DNA of 64,000 nucleotides, from the NCBI RefSeq assembly GCF_900099815.1, contig NZ_FNCW01000007.1, positions 1 through 64,000 on the forward strand, read 5' to 3'. Position 1 is the stretch's first letter. Each line of letters begins with the position of its first letter. Both the position numbers and the translations under genes were made by a program. The stretch comes from Psychroflexus sediminis (GTDB lineage: Bacteria; Bacteroidota; Bacteroidia; Flavobacteriales; Flavobacteriaceae). This document shows positions 53,609 to 63,396 of this stretch, piece by piece. The notes beneath the pieces are model-generated. The model made no database searches. It saw only the letters and a list, made by a program, of their open reading frames with translations, and had not been told where the DNA came from.

Positions 53609-55969
53609 ATGAAAAACTATATCATTTCCGCCCTTATTGTTTTAGCTCTGCTTCTCATTGGAGGAAGTATCTATTTTTCGACTGTGAATAATTTTAAAAA
53701 AGAAGGAGGTTTTAAAATTTCTAAAAATGACTTTCCTATACAAATCCATAGAGATGAAAATGGCATTGCCTATATTTTTGCTGAAAATAAAGCGGATGTC
53801 TTTCGCGGACAAGGCTTTGTTATGGCTCAGGATAGATTGTTCCAAATTGAATTTTATCGCGCGCTGATCAGAGGAGAAGCTGCTGCTTTGGTGGGAAATT
53901 CTATGCTACAGTCGGATATCAAAATGCGGGTTCTTGATTTGGCGGGGAACGCCAAAAGACATTACCAGTACCTCGACGATAAGACAAAACAGACCTTAGC
54001 CTGGTATTGCGAAGGCTATAACGACTACTTAAACGTAGGTAAGGATGAATTCCCTCTGGAATTGAGTTTATTGGATATTGAGCCTAGCCCGTTAACCCCT
54101 GAAGAAATCCTCTCTGTTACTCATTTTGTAGGCTTGTTTCATAGTCAAAATATGGAAGATGAGGTTTTGAGTTTGAATCTTGCGTCCCGCACCGATTTAG
54201 CTTCAAAACTTTTACCTCTTTCTATAAATCTGGACAGGACAAAAGGTTTGGATTTCAGTACGGATTCGACTTTAATCAGTTTTTTCAATAGCAACAGGGC
54301 GGAATTTCAGCAGTCAACAGACCCCTTTACAGCTAATCCGAAATTAGGGTCGAATAACTGGGCTATTTCCGGAGAAAAATCAGCCTCTGGAAAACCGATT
54401 TTAGCCAATGATCCGCATGTGGATTCAAGACTGCTGCCTGGCATGTTTTATCCTGTAGGTCTTTTTTGCCCGGAATTTAAAGCGGTGGGCATTGCCACAC
54501 CTGGCATTCCCGGCTTGCTTTCCGGACGTAATGAGTTTGTTTCCTTTGGAGTAACCAATGCCTATGGCGATAGTCAGGACTTATTCATTGAAGAAACCCA
54601 TGGGGATTACTATTTGCTTAAGGATGAAAAAACAGCCTTTACTACACGCACAGAAACCATACAGGTAAAAGACAGTACACCTGTAAAAATTGAGATTCGG
54701 TCTACCCGAAACGGACCTGTGATTTCTGATTTTGCTGTATTCAACATTTTGACGGATGATGTGGTGAGCCTGAGGTGGTCTCTGGCAGAAACCAAAAGCA
54801 GCTCCATCGGTTTTGAAGGTTTACTGGAAACCAAAAATGCCTTCGAATTTAGAGAAGCACTCCGGGGCATGGATAATATGTTTTTTAATTATGCCATTGC
54901 AGATGTGGAAGGCAATATTATGCATCAGGCTACAGGATTAGTCCCTGTGAGAGTAAGGGGAAAGGGGAAAATTCCTTCGCCAGCCAATCAGGGAGATACC
55001 TGGCTTGGATTCATTCCAAAAGACAGCCTGCCACATATGATCAACCCCGAAAGGGGCTGGATTGGGACTGCCAATCATGACACCCGGCCAGATGATTATC
55101 CCTATTACTATTCCAGTCATTTCTCTCCCTATTACCGGTATCAGAGAATAAAAGAAGTACTTTCAAAAAGCAAAATATTCAGCACCGAAGATTTTTGGGA
55201 ATTAATTTTAGACGTCAAAAACAAACAGGCCGAAATACTTTCACCTATATTTATTTCCGCCCTAAAACAGGACGAATCTACCAGAAAACTTGCCACATTA
55301 TTAGAAGAATGGGATTATAACGAAGGAATTGATTCCGTTGGAGCTGCTGTATATAATGTCTTGTACAACGAGCTTTTATACCTTGTGATGAATGATGAGT
55401 TGCCGGACGAGCTGGAAAACATGTATTGGGAAAACGTCTATTACTGGAACCAGAGGGTAGATGATTTCATTGTAAGCCGGCATGAGTTTATAGATCATAA
55501 AAACACTCCGGAAGTTGAAACCAGAACTGATTTAATCATTGAAGCCGGGCTTAAAACCAAAGCACTTTTAACAGAACGACTGGGCTCAAATCCTAATAAC
55601 TGGACCTGGGGCGACATCCATACTATACATTTTGTAAGTCCGCTTCGCCCGGAAGGTTTTGGAAGCGATTTACTGGGGGCTGAGTTATGGCCAAAAGCGG
55701 GATCCAATCAAACCCTGAATAGAGGAGCATTCGTTAAAAATAAAGAGCGTGAATTTGAAACCAGCTGGTTTAGTTCGTTTAGAATGGTAGCTGATATGAA
55801 TGATGATGAAAAAATCATAGGAATTCTTGCCGGCGGGAGTTCGGCAAGGGTATTTCATCCCTATTACAAATCCCAGTTGGATAAATGGAAATCAGAAGAG
55901 TGGATTCCTTACTGGATTTCCAGGGAAAAAGTCCTGGAACATTCCAAGTTCCAGTTGACTTTAGAATAG
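53609..55969 (+). CDS. Penicillin acylase-family Ntn hydrolase
   Basis: This 786-aa Ntn hydrolase has one N-terminal signal or TM segment (about 5-24). It has an alpha-chain region with GIAYIFAENKADVFRGQGFV and MAQDRLFQIEF. The autoprocessing site is Gly247-Ser248 in LGSNNWAISG, with Ser248 as the future N-terminal nucleophile of the beta chain. NDPHVDSRLLPGMFYPVG and the conserved Asn in the beta chain follow. Family members cleave amide-linked acyl groups from beta-lactams or N-acyl homoserine lactones. The natural substrate here cannot be told. It is a single gene. Confidence 0.93.
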   Translation: MKNYIISALIVLALLLIGGSIYFSTVNNFKKEGGFKISKNDFPIQIHRDENGIAYIFAENKADVFRGQGFVMAQDRLFQIEFYRALIRGEAAALVGNSMLQSDIKMRVLDLAGNAKRHYQYLDDKTKQTLAWYCEGYNDYLNVGKDEFPLELSLLDIEPSPLTPEEILSVTHFVGLFHSQNMEDEVLSLNLASRTDLASKLLPLSINLDRTKGLDFSTDSTLISFFNSNRAEFQQSTDPFTANPKLGSNNWAISGEKSASGKPILANDPHVDSRLLPGMFYPVGLFCPEFKAVGIATPGIPGLLSGRNEFVSFGVTNAYGDSQDLFIEETHGDYYLLKDEKTAFTTRTETIQVKDSTPVKIEIRSTRNGPVISDFAVFNILTDDVVSLRWSLAETKSSSIGFEGLLETKNAFEFREALRGMDNMFFNYAIADVEGNIMHQATGLVPVRVRGKGKIPSPANQGDTWLGFIPKDSLPHMINPERGWIGTANHDTRPDDYPYYYSSHFSPYYRYQRIKEVLSKSKIFSTEDFWELILDVKNKQAEILSPIFISALKQDESTRKLATLLEEWDYNEGIDSVGAAVYNVLYNELLYLVMNDELPDELENMYWENVYYWNQRVDDFIVSRHEFIDHKNTPEVETRTDLIIEAGLKTKALLTERLGSNPNNWTWGDIHTIHFVSPLRPEGFGSDLLGAELWPKAGSNQTLNRGAFVKNKEREFETSWFSSFRMVADMNDDEKIIGILAGGSSARVFHPYYKSQLDKWKSEEWIPYWISREKVLEHSKFQLTLE

Positions 55970-56118
55970 GACGCGCTGAGTGATTTTTGCATGTTTTATC
56001 AGGGCCTGCCTGCTTTCCCGGGCAGACAAGCTGCAAGGCGTTTTAGAATTCAACCGGCAAAATATTCGACGCCCTTTTTATAGTCTTGAAATAAAGATGA
56101 AACAAAGCCTTAAAAAAC

Positions 56119-56886
56119 TTAAGATTTCAAATGTTCCAGACTAAGTTCAAAAAAAGCATCTCTTTTTTCAGCATGCACCCAGTGACCTGCGTTTTTGATG
56201 CTTTGAATTTCGAAATCAGGGAAATGATCTGAGATATCTGTTTTATCGCTTTCCTGAATATAATTCGATTTTTCTCCTTTTATAAACAAGGTTTTACCGG
56301 CATAGGAGGCATTTTGGGGCAAGCCTTTGCCCACCTCTTCAATTTTTTGTTTCAATGCACTAAGGTTGAGCCTCAGATTAAGCTCCTCTTGGGTTTTCCA
56401 ATACAGGTTTTTCAATAAGAATTGCCGCACCCCTTTTTCAGAGATGTATTCTGCTAAAAGCTCATCGGCATCTGTCCTCGACGTGAGTTTCGCTTCTGAA
56501 ATCTTTGTCAGGCCCTCCAGAATTTGCTGATGATGCGGCGCGTAATACTTGGGAGCAATGTCTACTATGATGAGTTTATCCACTCGATCCGGGAATAAAG
56601 TAGCAAATCTCATCGCGGTTTTACCGCCCATGGAATGCCCTATAATGGAAACTGACTCCAGGTCTTTTGCTTCCAGGTAGTCTTTCAAATCCTCTGCCAG
56701 AAGATCATAATTGAACGCCTCTTCATGAGGGCTTCTCCCGTGATTTCTCTGATCGACAAGGTGCACCTCAAAGCCTTCTTTTGAATAAGCATTTGCCAGG
56801 GTTTTCCAGTTATCGCCCATACCCAAAAATCCATGAAGAATAATAAGTGGCTGTCCTTTTCCTTTTACTTTTGAATGTAATTGCAT
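56119..56886 (-). CDS. Alpha/beta hydrolase (YbfF-like esterase)
   Basis: This 255-aa cytoplasmic alpha/beta hydrolase has LHGFLGMGDNW at the oxyanion side, DQRNHGRSPHE, nucleophile Ser85 in GHSMGGKTAMRFA, and the C-terminal GHWVHAEK with the catalytic His. This pattern matches the YbfF/ABHD11-type esterases, which cleave acyl-CoA or short esters. It starts directly after the stop codon of pdxJ, so the two are cotranscribed, a common pairing in this group without a clear functional link. Confidence 0.92.
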   Translation of the reverse strand: MQLHSKVKGKGQPLIILHGFLGMGDNWKTLANAYSKEGFEVHLVDQRNHGRSPHEEAFNYDLLAEDLKDYLEAKDLESVSIIGHSMGGKTAMRFATLFPDRVDKLIIVDIAPKYYAPHHQQILEGLTKISEAKLTSRTDADELLAEYISEKGVRQFLLKNLYWKTQEELNLRLNLSALKQKIEEVGKGLPQNASYAGKTLFIKGEKSNYIQESDKTDISDHFPDFEIQSIKNAGHWVHAEKRDAFFELSLEHLKS

Positions 56887-57600
56887 CTAGCTTAATTTTT
56901 TGAGATAAGATTTCACTACGGGCTCCAGACCATCGTAAAGGGCTTCAGAAATCAAAGCATGGCCTATAGAGACCTCGTCTAAAAACGGAATTTTTTGAGC
57001 GAAAAATTCAATATTGTCCAATGATAAATCATGACCGGCATTTATCCCAAGACCGAGCTGCCTGGCTTCTTCTGCACAAATGATATAAGGCTGAATGGCT
57101 TTTATTTTATCTTCAGAATACCCCTGAGCGTAAGACTCGGTATACAACTCTATTCTGTCTGCACCAACTTCAGCAGCGCCCTGAATCATCTTGACTTGAG
57201 GGTCTACAAAAATGGATGTTCTGATGCCATGCGTTTTAAATTTGGAGATGACTTCCGTCAAAAAATCTTTGTGTTTAAGGGTGTCCCAGCCGGCATTGGA
57301 GGTGAGCACATCTTCAGCATCCGGCACTAAAGTAACCTGAGCGGGTTTTGCTTCCAGGACCAGGTCTATGAATTTCTGGTTGGGATTGCCTTCAATATTA
57401 AATTCGGTAGTCACCACTTGGGTCAGGTCTCTGACATCGGCATATCGGATGTGACGCTCATCTGGCCTTGGATGAACGGTTATGCCCTGAGCGCCAAAAG
57501 ACTCCAGCCGCTTTGCAGCTTCCACTACATCCGGGGTGTTTCCTCCTCTTGCGTTTCTTAAAGTCGCTATTTTATTTATATTAACACTAAGTCTTATCAT
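56887..57600 (-). CDS. pdxJ: Pyridoxine 5'-phosphate synthase
   Basis: This 237-aa TIM-barrel enzyme condenses 1-deoxyxylulose 5-phosphate with 3-amino-2-oxopropyl phosphate to pyridoxine 5'-phosphate in the DXP-dependent vitamin B6 pathway. Motifs are [56 protein letters not shown] and [12 protein letters not shown]. The length is typical. It is divergent from the CBS-protein gene at 57679 and leads the two-gene minus-strand unit with the esterase. Confidence 0.97.
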   Translation of the reverse strand: MIRLSVNINKIATLRNARGGNTPDVVEAAKRLESFGAQGITVHPRPDERHIRYADVRDLTQVVTTEFNIEGNPNQKFIDLVLEAKPAQVTLVPDAEDVLTSNAGWDTLKHKDFLTEVISKFKTHGIRTSIFVDPQVKMIQGAAEVGADRIELYTESYAQGYSEDKIKAIQPYIICAEEARQLGLGINAGHDLSLDNIEFFAQKIPFLDEVSIGHALISEALYDGLEPVVKSYLKKLS

Positions 57601-57678
57601 TGTTAGTTTTTAAACAAAAATACAATCCTAAGCGGGACTTTGCTTGGATTTTGTGTATTTTGCAACAAAAGATCACTT

Positions 57679-58335
57679 ATGATTTGGCAAAATTTTATAG
57701 ACCAAACTTTACAACCTGTAAACGTATCCGATACGATTTCAGAGGTAAAAACCGCGTTTGAAGCTTCACCCTTTAATCATCTGCCCGTCTTTAAAAAAGA
57801 GGTTTTTAAAGGTAGTATCCAAGCTGGTGATTTAATCGATCTGGAGCCTTCCTCAAAGCTTTCAGAACACAAATACCTCATCGAAGTGTTCTATGTAGAA
57901 ATTCATAAGACAAATCTGGATCTCATCCATGAATTTGCCAACCATCAAACCAATTTGCTTCCTATATTGGATCATGACAAAAGATACATGGGAGTTATGA
58001 AACTGGAAGATGTGCTTGATTTATTTGGTGAAAGTCCTTTTGTAGCAAACGAGGGCGAAGTCATCATCTTAAGAAAAGAAAGGACAAAGTTTGCCTTTAG
58101 TGAAGTAGCACAACTTATCGAGACCTTGAACGCCCGAGTTTCCGGCATGTACATCAGCCAGCTTACACAAGATGCGGTAGAAGTAACGGTGAAGGTAGAG
58201 CACCAGGGCATCAATGAAATTTTGCAAACTTTCAGACGGTATGACTATCAGATCGCCAGTGAACATCCTGAAGATCTGTTTGCAGAAGATCTTAAAGAAC
58301 ATTCAGATTACCTCAATAAATACTTAGATATTTAA
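57679..58335 (+). CDS. CBS-domain-containing protein (AcuB-like)
   Basis: This 218-aa protein, from ATG 57679 (MIWQNFIDQTLQPV), has a CBS pair (about 5-125: SDTISEVKTAFEASPFNHLP, then NLLPILDHDKRYMGVMKLED) followed by an ACT-like C-terminal domain (about 130-205: FAFSEVAQLIETLNARVSG). An upstream in-frame ATG at 57640 would add 13 residues but overlaps the pdxJ promoter region. Regulatory adenylate binding is likely. It is 6 bases upstream of the NAD kinase gene. Confidence 0.9.
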   Translation: MIWQNFIDQTLQPVNVSDTISEVKTAFEASPFNHLPVFKKEVFKGSIQAGDLIDLEPSSKLSEHKYLIEVFYVEIHKTNLDLIHEFANHQTNLLPILDHDKRYMGVMKLEDVLDLFGESPFVANEGEVIILRKERTKFAFSEVAQLIETLNARVSGMYISQLTQDAVEVTVKVEHQGINEILQTFRRYDYQIASEHPEDLFAEDLKEHSDYLNKYLDI

Positions 58336-58341
58336 AGCATT

Positions 58342-59226
58342 ATGACAAATCGTGTTGCCATTTTCGGTCAAGCATTTTATCCTGAAACTGAAAAATACCT
58401 TGCTCAGCTTTTGGAAGTATTGAAAACCAATGATGTTGAAGTCATCATAGAAAAAGAGTATTTTAAATTGCTGAAAAAGGAACAGTCTGTTGAAAATTTA
58501 CAGGATTATACCACTTTTGAAACCTTGGATCAAACTGTAGATTTATTTTTTACAATTGGTGGTGACGGAACCATTTTATCTGCAGTAAAATTTGTCAAAA
58601 ATTTGAATATTCCCATAATCGGAATCAATACGGGAAGATTAGGATTTTTGGCTACAGTACATAAAGACGAAATCAAAAAAAGCATTGAAGACATTCTCAA
58701 TGGAAATTATAAAGTTTCTGAACGCAGTTTACTTGAAGTTAAATTAGAATCTGATAATTCGGCCTTAGGGATTCCCTATGCCCTCAACGAAGTAGCCGTC
58801 AGCCGTAAGGAAACCACGTCCATGATCACTATCGAAACCTGGTTAAACGATGAATTTTTAAACTCCTATTGGTCAGATGGTATTATCATATCCACTCCTA
58901 CAGGCTCCACAGGTTATTCGCTGAGCTGCGGAGGACCAATTATCACTCCGCAAACCAAAAGCTTTATCATCACGCCTATCGCTCCTCATAATCTAAATGC
59001 AAGGCCACTTGTTATACCAGATGATTTGGAAATAAAGTTAAAAATTTCCGGGCGAGAAGATCAATACCTTCTATCTCTGGATTCAAGATTAGCCAGCTTA
59101 GACAAAGACACTGTAGTCAAAATTAAGAAAGCAGATTTTAACATCAAACTGGTTTGGCTTCACAGCGATAGCTTCATTACAACGCTTAGGAAGAAATTAT
59201 TGTGGGGGCAAGATAAGCGCAATTGA
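58342..59226 (+). CDS. nadK: NAD kinase
   Basis: This 294-aa enzyme phosphorylates NAD to NADP. The signature GGDG is at 73-76 in FTIGGDGTILSAVKF, with GINTGRLGFLATV, the substrate segment NEVAVSRKETTSM and the glycine/serine-rich loop IISTPTGSTGYSLSCGGPI. It supplies NADPH, relevant to the many NADP-type dehydrogenases of region 1 only in a general way. It is 6 bases after the CBS gene and begins the conserved nadK-porG-uppS-bamA order. Confidence 0.97.
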   Translation: MTNRVAIFGQAFYPETEKYLAQLLEVLKTNDVEVIIEKEYFKLLKKEQSVENLQDYTTFETLDQTVDLFFTIGGDGTILSAVKFVKNLNIPIIGINTGRLGFLATVHKDEIKKSIEDILNGNYKVSERSLLEVKLESDNSALGIPYALNEVAVSRKETTSMITIETWLNDEFLNSYWSDGIIISTPTGSTGYSLSCGGPIITPQTKSFIITPIAPHNLNARPLVIPDDLEIKLKISGREDQYLLSLDSRLASLDKDTVVKIKKADFNIKLVWLHSDSFITTLRKKLLWGQDKRN

Positions 59227-59296
59227 AACAATAAATTTAGCTTTATTGTGTTTAAATGGCACCCATTCTTAAACACAGGGCGTTTGAGAATATTTA

Positions 59297-59304
59297 TATA
59301 TTTG
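59297..59304 (+). promoter_or_regulatory. Possible -7 box before the porG-like gene
   Basis: TATATTTG matches the TAnnTTTG -7 consensus and ends 18 bases before the ATG at 59322. No convincing -33 box is seen. It would allow the porG-uppS-bamA group to be transcribed independently of nadK. Confidence 0.35.
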
Positions 59305-59321
59305 CAACCTTTAAGTTTTAT

Positions 59322-60032
59322 ATGAAATCTATTCTTATCGTCATCTTTTTATGTTTAGGAATTAATTTTGCATGTGCTCAAACTTATGAATTTGGTTTAA
59401 TCTTTGGGGCTACAAATTTTGTCGGCGATGTAGGATCCCCATCATTTATACAGCCTAAAGATTATCTGAATCAGGACAAAGTATCTTACGGGGCTATTCT
59501 TAAATGGAATAGAAGTCCAAGACATGCTTTTCGCTTTACTGCGATGAGACTGAATACTTTTGGAAACGATTTGAGAGCGGATGAACCTAGAAAATTGAGC
59601 CGCGGTTATGCTTTTGAAACTGATATCACAGAACTTTCTTTAGGAATTGAATTCAATTTTTTTGAATGGGATCTTCATGAATTAAATCGACCCCTATTCA
59701 CTCCCTATATCTATACAGGGCCTACTTATTTTTTCACCAATGAATATTATGTAGAAAACAATGTCCTGGTAGAAGGAGGCTCAACTTCCAATTTTGCAAT
59801 ACCAATGCTAATTGGCGTAAAAGGCACCTTAAGCAGGAAATGGATTTTGGCTGCAGAATTCGGGGCCAGGTATACCTTTACAGATAATTTGGACGGAAGT
59901 GAACCCGAAGAAATAAACAGTCGAACAAATTATCCTACCTTTGGCAATTCTAACATGAACGATTGGTATTTTTTTTCAGGAATCACACTTACGTACACCT
60001 TCGGTCGTAAGCCTTGTTACTGCAATTTATAG
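59322..60032 (+). CDS. porG: PorG-like outer-membrane protein of the type IX secretion system (DUF6089)
   Basis: This 236-aa protein from ATG 59322 has a signal peptide (MKSILIVIFLCLGINFACAQ) and a predicted small beta-barrel (YEFGLIFGATNFVGDVG, then WILAAEFGARYTFTDNLDG and ITLTYTFG). It belongs to the DUF6089/PorG group. In Porphyromonas gingivalis PorG is an outer-membrane T9SS component encoded next to uppS and bamA, exactly the order seen here. An upstream in-frame ATG at 59256 adds 22 residues before the signal and is less likely. The T9SS client at 24619 is in this same window. Confidence 0.8.
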   Translation: MKSILIVIFLCLGINFACAQTYEFGLIFGATNFVGDVGSPSFIQPKDYLNQDKVSYGAILKWNRSPRHAFRFTAMRLNTFGNDLRADEPRKLSRGYAFETDITELSLGIEFNFFEWDLHELNRPLFTPYIYTGPTYFFTNEYYVENNVLVEGGSTSNFAIPMLIGVKGTLSRKWILAAEFGARYTFTDNLDGSEPEEINSRTNYPTFGNSNMNDWYFFSGITLTYTFGRKPCYCNL

Positions 60033-60035
60033 TGA

Positions 60036-60773
60036 ATGGATTTTAAATCAAACATCATAGTCGAAAAGTTGCCCAAGCACATTGCCATCATTATGGATGG
60101 AAATGGACGCTGGGCTAAAAGCCAGGGTTTAATGCGGGTTCGTGGTCATGAAAAAGGGACTAAAGCCGTAAGAGAAACCGTCGAGGCCTGCGCAGAATTA
60201 GGTTTAGAAAACTTGACGCTTTATGCCTTTTCTACCGAAAATTGGAAACGCCCAAAACTGGAAGTACAGACCCTTATGAGACTTCTTGTCTCTTCTTTAA
60301 AGGAAGAGATCAAGACCTTACAGGACAACAAAATCAAGCTTCAGGCTATTGGATGCATCGAAAATCTCCCGTCCAAGGCAAGAAAGGAACTCAGGGAAGT
60401 CATTGACAAAACGAGTGACAACTCACACATGACTCTAACTTTGGCTTTGAGTTATGGTTCCAGAGAAGAATTAACGCAAGCTGTCAGACAAATAAGTGAA
60501 AAAGTAAAAAATAACATAATAGATTCAGAAACTATTGATGAATCTACAATAAATAAGCATCTTTACACCCAAAATCTGCCAGACGTAGATATGATGATTC
60601 GCACAAGTGGAGAGAAGCGAATCAGTAATTTCTTACTTTGGCAAATGGCCTATGCAGAACTGTATTTTACAGATATTCTCTGGCCAGATTTCAGAAAAGA
60701 AAACCTTTTTGAAGCAATTTACGAATACCAAAAAAGAGAAAGAAGATTTGGAAAAACAAGTGAACAACTCTAA
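60036..60773 (+). CDS. uppS: Isoprenyl transferase (undecaprenyl diphosphate synthase)
   Basis: This 245-aa cis-prenyltransferase makes the C55 lipid carrier for cell-wall and envelope polymers. The motif IAIIMDGNGRWA with catalytic Asp21, the RGHEKGTKAV segment, LYAFSTENWKRP, and the C-terminal DVDMMIRTSGEKRISNFLLW and YAELYFTDILWPDF are all present. It is 3 bases after porG, and its 3' end overlaps the likely start of bamA. Confidence 0.97.
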   Translation: MDFKSNIIVEKLPKHIAIIMDGNGRWAKSQGLMRVRGHEKGTKAVRETVEACAELGLENLTLYAFSTENWKRPKLEVQTLMRLLVSSLKEEIKTLQDNKIKLQAIGCIENLPSKARKELREVIDKTSDNSHMTLTLALSYGSREELTQAVRQISEKVKNNIIDSETIDESTINKHLYTQNLPDVDMMIRTSGEKRISNFLLWQMAYAELYFTDILWPDFRKENLFEAIYEYQKRERRFGKTSEQL

Positions 60774-63366
60774 GTATAACTTATTGTTTGCTAGATCAAG
60801 TAGACGTATAACTTATCTAGCGCTTATTTTATTTAGTGCCTTTGCAAGTGCTCAAAATTCACCTTTAGAAGCTGCTGGCAAAAAATATACTTTAGGAGAA
60901 ATTGAAGTGATAGGTTCTACAAGTTATAATGAACAAACGGTTATTGCTTTTACTGGACTTAAAACAGGAGAAGAACTCTATATTCCAGGAGATAAAATAA
61001 GCAAAGTTTTGAAAAAGCTTTGGGATCTTGGCTTGTTCAGTGATATTAATTTCTACCTTAAAAATGTTGATGGCGATGTTGCGGATTTACAGTTAGAAAT
61101 CGTAGAAGTTCCCAAGCTTAATGAAGTCAAGGTCAGAGGAATCAAAAAGCGAAAGAGAGCAGAGATTATCAAGGATAATGAACTTCAGAAGAATACAAAA
61201 GTTACTGAAAATTTTATCATAAACCTTCGTAATACCATTGAAGAAAAATACCGAGAAAAGGGGTTTTTAAACGCTGAGGCCACCATCAATACAAGCCCTG
61301 TGATAGACACTGCCTCCACTGATAATTTGGTCAATATGACCCTTAATATTGAGCCCGGAGATAAGGTTAAAATCAGCTCTATCAACATAGAAGGGAATGA
61401 GAATTTTTCAGATTGGCAGGTGAAACGTATGATGAAAAAGACCAAAGAGAAATTTTTCCTGAGGTTTTGGAAACGCTCCAAATTTATCGAAGATGACTAT
61501 GAAGCGGATAAGGAAAGAATCGTAAAAAAATTCAAAGAAAAAGGCTATAGAGATGCTAGAATTATAAGCGATTCCATGCTGGTGAATTCCGACACTGACA
61601 TCGCGCTTAATATTGAAGTCAATGAAGGAGATCGTTACTATTTTGGAGATATAGAATTTCTTGGAAATTCTGCATATACAGATGCTCAGCTTCAGCAGTT
61701 GCTGGGGATTCGCAAAGGCGACCCCTATAATGGGACTATTCTACAAAATAAAATTGCCAATACCGAGAAACCCGATGCAGATGATCTCACCAATTTGTAT
61801 CAAAATAACGGGTATTTATTTTCTAATATAACTCCTGTAGAAACCAGAATTTATAACGATACCATCGACTTAGAAATCAGAATTAACGAAGGTAAAATCG
61901 CTTACTTTAATGAAATCCTGGTTACTGGTAACGACAAGACCAATGACAACGTCATTTTTAGAAACTTAAGAACACGTCCTGGCCAGCAATACAGCAAACA
62001 GGATGTCATGAATACCATTCGTGAGCTCGGTCAGCTAGGTTTTTTCAATGCTGAAAACCTGGAGCCAAAGTTTGAAAACGTAGATCCACAGTCTGGTACT
62101 CTGGATTTGCATTACGTGGTAGAAGAGCAAGGCAGTAGCCAGATAGAACTACAGGGTGGTTATGGTGGTGGCGGCTTTATTGGAACCCTGGGCTTGAGGT
62201 TTAACAACTTTGCCATTAAAGACATTTTCAACAAAGAAGCCTATAAGCCCGTTCCTATGGGCGATGGCCAATCGCTTTCCTTAAGAGCCCAAGCGAGTTT
62301 GGCTTTTCAAAATTATAGCTTGTCTTTTGTAGAGCCATGGCTTGGAGGTAAAAAACCTGTACAGCTTTCTGTCTCTCTATCTCAAACCATTCAGTTTTTG
62401 TTTAACCCCTTAACCAGGCGAGCGGACAATGACCGTAGTTTTACAATTTCCGGTATCAATGTTGGGTTTGCCAAACGACTGAGAGAGCCGGATCAAAACT
62501 TTACACTATCTACTGCGGTTGGGTACCAAAATTTCCAACTGAACAATTACAACATCGGTTTATTTAATTTTCCTAATGGCTATTCCAATAACTTGTCATT
62601 CACTATTGGACTAAATAGAAATAACACCTTCACCAATCCTATCTTCCCTACGGGTGGTTCTGAATTTGACTTTTCCGTGAAGTTCACCTTGCCTTATTCT
62701 GCGTTCAATGATGTAGATTACGCTCAGCTTAGAGAGGAGCGAGATGAAGCCTTAGCGACAAATAATCAGGAAGCCTTAGCCGAAATTGATCAACAAAGAT
62801 TCAACTGGTTAGAATTTTACAAAGTAAAATTTAGTGGAGACTGGTATAATAATTTGTTTGATAAATTAGTTTTAAGAACGAGGTTTGAGTACGGATTTTT
62901 AGGAGCTTACAATAATGACAGAGGCATTCCTCCATTTGAACGTTTCTTCCTGGGTGGTGATGGCCTGGCTGGATTTGCTCTAGACGGACGTGAGATCGTA
63001 GCCTTAAGAGGTTACCCCAACCAATCTATTCTTCCAAGGTCTAGAACCGTAGGAGGCGAAGAAAGCTTTAACGATGGTGCTTCTATATATCATAAATATA
63101 CCGCAGAATTGAGATACCCAATCACACTTAAACCAACGGCTTCGATTTATGGCCTTGCCTTTGTAGAGGGGGGAGCTACTTTTGACGAATTTAAAAACTT
63201 TACGCCTTTTGAAATGAGTCGCTCTGCAGGTGCAGGCTTGCGTATCTTTATGCCCGCATTTGGTCTGCTAGGTATAGATTTCGGATATGGATTCGATCCA
63301 ATTCCTGGCTCAAACACTGGAGCCAACGGTTGGGAAACTCACTTTATTATTGGTCAGCAATTTTAA
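60760..63366 (+). CDS. bamA: Outer-membrane assembly factor BamA
   Basis: This protein of about 868 aa inserts beta-barrels into the outer membrane. A signal peptide (RRITYLALILFSAFASAQ) is followed by five POTRA repeats (about 50-465), for example YTLGEIEVIGSTSYNEQTV, KVKISSINIEGNENFSDWQ and AYFNEILVTGNDKTNDNVI. The 16-strand barrel contains the FFLGGDGLAGFALDGREIVALRGY loop and ends in a Phe. No ATG fits. I propose GTG 60760, which overlaps uppS by 14 bases; TTG 60748 is an alternative. The in-frame ATG at 60607 lies deep in uppS and would put about 50 residues before the signal peptide. Confidence 0.93.
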   Translation: MNNSKYNLLFARSSRRITYLALILFSAFASAQNSPLEAAGKKYTLGEIEVIGSTSYNEQTVIAFTGLKTGEELYIPGDKISKVLKKLWDLGLFSDINFYLKNVDGDVADLQLEIVEVPKLNEVKVRGIKKRKRAEIIKDNELQKNTKVTENFIINLRNTIEEKYREKGFLNAEATINTSPVIDTASTDNLVNMTLNIEPGDKVKISSINIEGNENFSDWQVKRMMKKTKEKFFLRFWKRSKFIEDDYEADKERIVKKFKEKGYRDARIISDSMLVNSDTDIALNIEVNEGDRYYFGDIEFLGNSAYTDAQLQQLLGIRKGDPYNGTILQNKIANTEKPDADDLTNLYQNNGYLFSNITPVETRIYNDTIDLEIRINEGKIAYFNEILVTGNDKTNDNVIFRNLRTRPGQQYSKQDVMNTIRELGQLGFFNAENLEPKFENVDPQSGTLDLHYVVEEQGSSQIELQGGYGGGGFIGTLGLRFNNFAIKDIFNKEAYKPVPMGDGQSLSLRAQASLAFQNYSLSFVEPWLGGKKPVQLSVSLSQTIQFLFNPLTRRADNDRSFTISGINVGFAKRLREPDQNFTLSTAVGYQNFQLNNYNIGLFNFPNGYSNNLSFTIGLNRNNTFTNPIFPTGGSEFDFSVKFTLPYSAFNDVDYAQLREERDEALATNNQEALAEIDQQRFNWLEFYKVKFSGDWYNNLFDKLVLRTRFEYGFLGAYNNDRGIPPFERFFLGGDGLAGFALDGREIVALRGYPNQSILPRSRTVGGEESFNDGASIYHKYTAELRYPITLKPTASIYGLAFVEGGATFDEFKNFTPFEMSRSAGAGLRIFMPAFGLLGIDFGYGFDPIPGSNTGANGWETHFIIGQQF

Positions 63367-63396
63367 AAGTGGCACGGTTTTTAAGCATTATACAGT

